64,000 nucleotides of DNA from Mediterraneibacter massiliensis (GTDB taxonomy: Bacteria; Bacillota; Clostridia; Lachnospirales; Lachnospiraceae), in the NCBI RefSeq assembly GCF_001487105.1, contig NZ_LN913001.1, forward strand, positions 1,728,371-1,792,370, written 5' to 3'. Position 1 is the stretch's first letter, and each line of letters opens with the position of its first letter. The notes under the pieces were generated by a model. That model searched no databases and had not been told where the DNA came from. It saw only the letters and a program-made list of their open reading frames with translations. Of this stretch, positions 61,734 to 64,000 are shown piece after piece. Both the position numbers and the translations under genes were made by a program.

Positions 61734-64000
61734 TTAAGAAACCTGACTTTTTAGTACTTCTGTTGCTTTTGAAAGGGCTTCCTCAATCCCAGCAGGATTT
61801 TTGCCGCCTGCCTGCGCCATATTCGGACGACCGCCTCCGCCTCCACCGACAAGACCTGCGATCGCCTTCACCAGATTGCCGGCATGGGCGCCTTGCTTCA
61901 TTGCGCCTTCTGTAGCTGTTGCCATCAAGCCGGCCTTATTCTCCGCGCCGGATGCAAGTACAACCACTCCTTCACCCAGTTTTTCTTTCAACTGGTCTCC
62001 CAACTCTCTTAAGCCATTCATATCCACGCCGTCTATCTTAGCGGCAAGAAGTTTTACCCCGCCTATCTCTGTCACTTTATCCAGAATATCGCCGGCAGCA
62101 CTCTGCGCAATCTTGCTCTTTAAACCTTCCACTTCAGCATGGAGCGCCTTATTTTCCGAAATCATATGCGTGATCTTTTCGGCAAGATTTTCCGGCGTTG
62201 CCTTTATCAGAAGCGCTGCTTCTTTCAGCTTTTTCTCCAGTCTGTCATAATACTCCATCAGCCCGTTTGACGTGAGCGCCTCTATCCTTCTTACCCCCGC
62301 CGCTACGCCGGTTTCTGAAATAATCTTGAAAGACATGATCTCGCTGGTATTTTTTACATGGGTTCCTCCGCAAAATTCAATAGAAAATCCCCCCATATCC
62401 ACCACACGCACGATATCGCCGTATTTTTCTCCAAACAGAGCCTGCGCTCCTGTCTTTCTTGCTTCTTCAATAGGCATATTTTTTACGATGACCGGCAGCG
62501 CATTTTCAATCTGCTCATTTACAATCTGCTCTACCTTTTTCAGTTCTTCCGGTTTCACCGCTGAAAAATGGGTAAAGTCAAACCGAAGTCTATCCTCATT
62601 TACACTAGATCCCGCCTGCTCTACATGGGTACCGAGCACTGTACGGAGCGCTTTCTGCAACAGATGCGTCGCACTGTGATTGCGTGCGGAAAGGGCACGC
62701 TTACGCGCGTCTACTTTTAAGGTTACTTTATCAGAGGTCTTTATCATTCCCTTTGTAACAATTCCTACATGACCGATCTTGCCGCCTAACAGCTTGATGG
62801 TATCTTCTACCCGAAATTCTCCTGTTTCCGTACATATGGTTCCCGTATCTGCCTCTTGGCCTCCGCTGGCTGCATAAAACGGTGTCTCCTGTACAAAAAC
62901 TGTTCCTCGTTCTCCGTCAGAAAGAGCTTCCGTCACTTCTTCTTCCGTTGTCAATACTGTCACTTCTGATTCCCAGCTAAGATGATCATATCCTACAAAT
63001 GTGCTCGTGATACTCGGATCGATAGATTCATAAACCGTCACGTCCGCTCCCATATAATTAGTCACTTCTCTGGCTTCTCTGGCTGTCTTTCTTTGTACTT
63101 CCATTGCTGTGTGAAAGCCTTCTTCATCTACTTTCAAATTCTTTTCTTCCAGAATTTCTTTTGTCAGATCCAACGGGAACCCATAGGTGTCATACAATTT
63201 AAACGCCTCGTCCCCCTTTAGGATCTCGGTTTTTTCTTTCTCCATCTGCGTGATCATATCAGATAGAATGCCCAGGCCTTGATCAATAGTCTTATTGAAC
63301 TGTTCTTCTTCCTTTGCGATTACTTTCAGGATAAACTCTTTCTTTTCTTCCAATTCCGGATAACCATCTTTTGAGCCCTCGATGACTGTCTGTGCCAGTT
63401 CTGGCAGAAAACCATTTTTTATATCCAAAAGCCTTCCATGGCGGCAGGCACGCCTTAGCAGACGGCGCAGCACGTAGCCTCGCCCTTCATTTGAAGGCAT
63501 GATCCCATCGGAGATCATAAATGTTACCGACCGGATATGGTCTGTGATAACACGAATAGATATATCCTTTTTATTCTCTTTTCCGTATTCTTCCTCTGCA
63601 AGGGCACACACATGATCTCTTAAGGCTTTGATCGTATCTACATCGAAGATAGAATCCACATCTTGCACAACAGAAGCCAGACGTTCTAATCCCATGCCTG
63701 TATCAATATTTTTCTGTTCCAGTTCAGAATAATGTCCATTTCCATCATTATCAAACTGTGTAAATACATTATTCCAGATTTCCATGTACCGGTCACATTC
63801 ACAGCCTACAGTACAATCCGGGCTGCCGCACCCATACTTTTCTCCCCTGTCATAGTAAATTTCCGAACAGGGACCGCAGGGACCAGAACCATGTTCCCAG
63901 AAATTATCTTCTTTTCCAAATTTAAAAATCCTCTCTGCCGGGATTCCCATCTCTTTATTCCAGATTTCAAACGCTTCATCATCTTCCAGATATACTGACG
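61734..64000 (-). CDS. alaS: Alanine-tRNA ligase, 3' part (runs off the window)
   Basis: The last ~755 residues are present; the start lies beyond base 64000 and the frame is open to the edge (YLEDDEAFEIWNKEMG). Visible: end of the catalytic domain with GSGPCGPCSEIYYDRG, the tRNA-recognition part with RRACRHGRL, the editing domain zinc/water motif HSATHLLQKALR (~430) and CGGTHV (~530), and the Gly-rich C-Ala domain ending GGGGGGRPNMAQAGGK. It charges tRNA-Ala and edits Ser/Gly. No frameshift seen. Confidence 0.97.
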   Translation of the reverse strand, partial: SVYLEDDEAFEIWNKEMGIPAERIFKFGKEDNFWEHGSGPCGPCSEIYYDRGEKYGCGSPDCTVGCECDRYMEIWNNVFTQFDNDGNGHYSELEQKNIDTGMGLERLASVVQDVDSIFDVDTIKALRDHVCALAEEEYGKENKKDISIRVITDHIRSVTFMISDGIMPSNEGRGYVLRRLLRRACRHGRLLDIKNGFLPELAQTVIEGSKDGYPELEEKKEFILKVIAKEEEQFNKTIDQGLGILSDMITQMEKEKTEILKGDEAFKLYDTYGFPLDLTKEILEEKNLKVDEEGFHTAMEVQRKTAREAREVTNYMGADVTVYESIDPSITSTFVGYDHLSWESEVTVLTTEEEVTEALSDGERGTVFVQETPFYAASGGQEADTGTICTETGEFRVEDTIKLLGGKIGHVGIVTKGMIKTSDKVTLKVDARKRALSARNHSATHLLQKALRTVLGTHVEQAGSSVNEDRLRFDFTHFSAVKPEELKKVEQIVNEQIENALPVIVKNMPIEEARKTGAQALFGEKYGDIVRVVDMGGFSIEFCGGTHVKNTSEIMSFKIISETGVAAGVRRIEALTSNGLMEYYDRLEKKLKEAALLIKATPENLAEKITHMISENKALHAEVEGLKSKIAQSAAGDILDKVTEIGGVKLLAAKIDGVDMNGLRELGDQLKEKLGEGVVVLASGAENKAGLMATATEGAMKQGAHAGNLVKAIAGLVGGGGGGRPNMAQAGGKNPAGIEEALSKATEVLKSQVS

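Overview
The window comes from a gut-type Firmicute, most likely a Lachnospiraceae member (Clostridia). The right-hand quarter carries chromosomal genes of that kind (alaS, rpsU, gdhA, ftsH, a Mn2+-riboswitch-controlled P-type ATPase, murT-gatD, a class I DAHP synthase). The rest is stacked mobile DNA. No rRNA or tRNA gene and no CRISPR array was seen.

Region 1 (1 to ~27.78 kb) is most of an integrative conjugative element that combines a Tn916-type recombination and regulation end (xis, orf7-like sigma factor, small HTH protein; the integrase should lie just left of base 1) with a Tn1549 / C. difficile CTn-type conjugation module. The module holds RepA, DUF5348, PcfB, the VirD4/TraG coupling protein, Maff2, VirB6, PrgI, VirB4, a CHAP-type hydrolase, DUF4315, DUF4366, TopB, a giant ArdC/YodL-type protein, TTRAP and a Cys-rich VLP protein on the minus strand, and an Xre regulator, MobC and relaxase on the plus strand. 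AT-rich cargo sits at 1.9-4.9 kb (Cys-rich KTR, YjdF, PadR, Vat/CatB-like acetyltransferase, Ntn amidase, CD3324 protein) and at 7.5-8.4 kb (two-TM protein of unknown role). Two oriT-like sequences lie in inverted orientation at 5.7 and 14.0 kb. Two 112-bp elements bounded by inverted repeats bracket the minus-strand transfer genes. repA contains 15-bp iterons inside its coding sequence.

Region 2 (~27.79 to 48.38 kb) is an older, AT-rich, decaying island. Its left end has the 3' part of a Tn916-type integrase. It carries an unrecognised three-gene membrane-protein cassette (29.1-32.0 kb), an RlaP-like nucleotidyltransferase, a broken HipA-like kinase with an intact Xre partner, a PLD/DEAD helicase/DUF3427 protein with a Nudix hydrolase and a broken methyltransferase, a complete AlwI-type type IIS restriction system with two adenine methylases, and a run of pseudogenes (45.3-48.3 kb), several with in-frame TAA stops.

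Both islands end at the same 14-bp core, which lies in the first codons of a low-molecular-weight protein tyrosine phosphatase (LMW-PTP) reading frame (MIK.LFICHG at 27.8 kb, MIR.LFICHG at 48.4 kb). My reading is that two related elements entered one after the other at the phosphatase active-site codons, each bringing its own replacement RBS, start codon and first ten codons. This tandem accretion site is the most interesting feature of the window.

Region 3 (48.4-64 kb) is the chromosomal backbone: DAHP synthase, a CtpE-like P-type ATPase, murT-gatD on the plus strand, ftsH, a Ca2+/Mn2+-type P-ATPase behind a yybP-ykoY riboswitch, gdhA, a CmpB-like membrane protein, rpsU and the 3' part of alaS running off the right edge.
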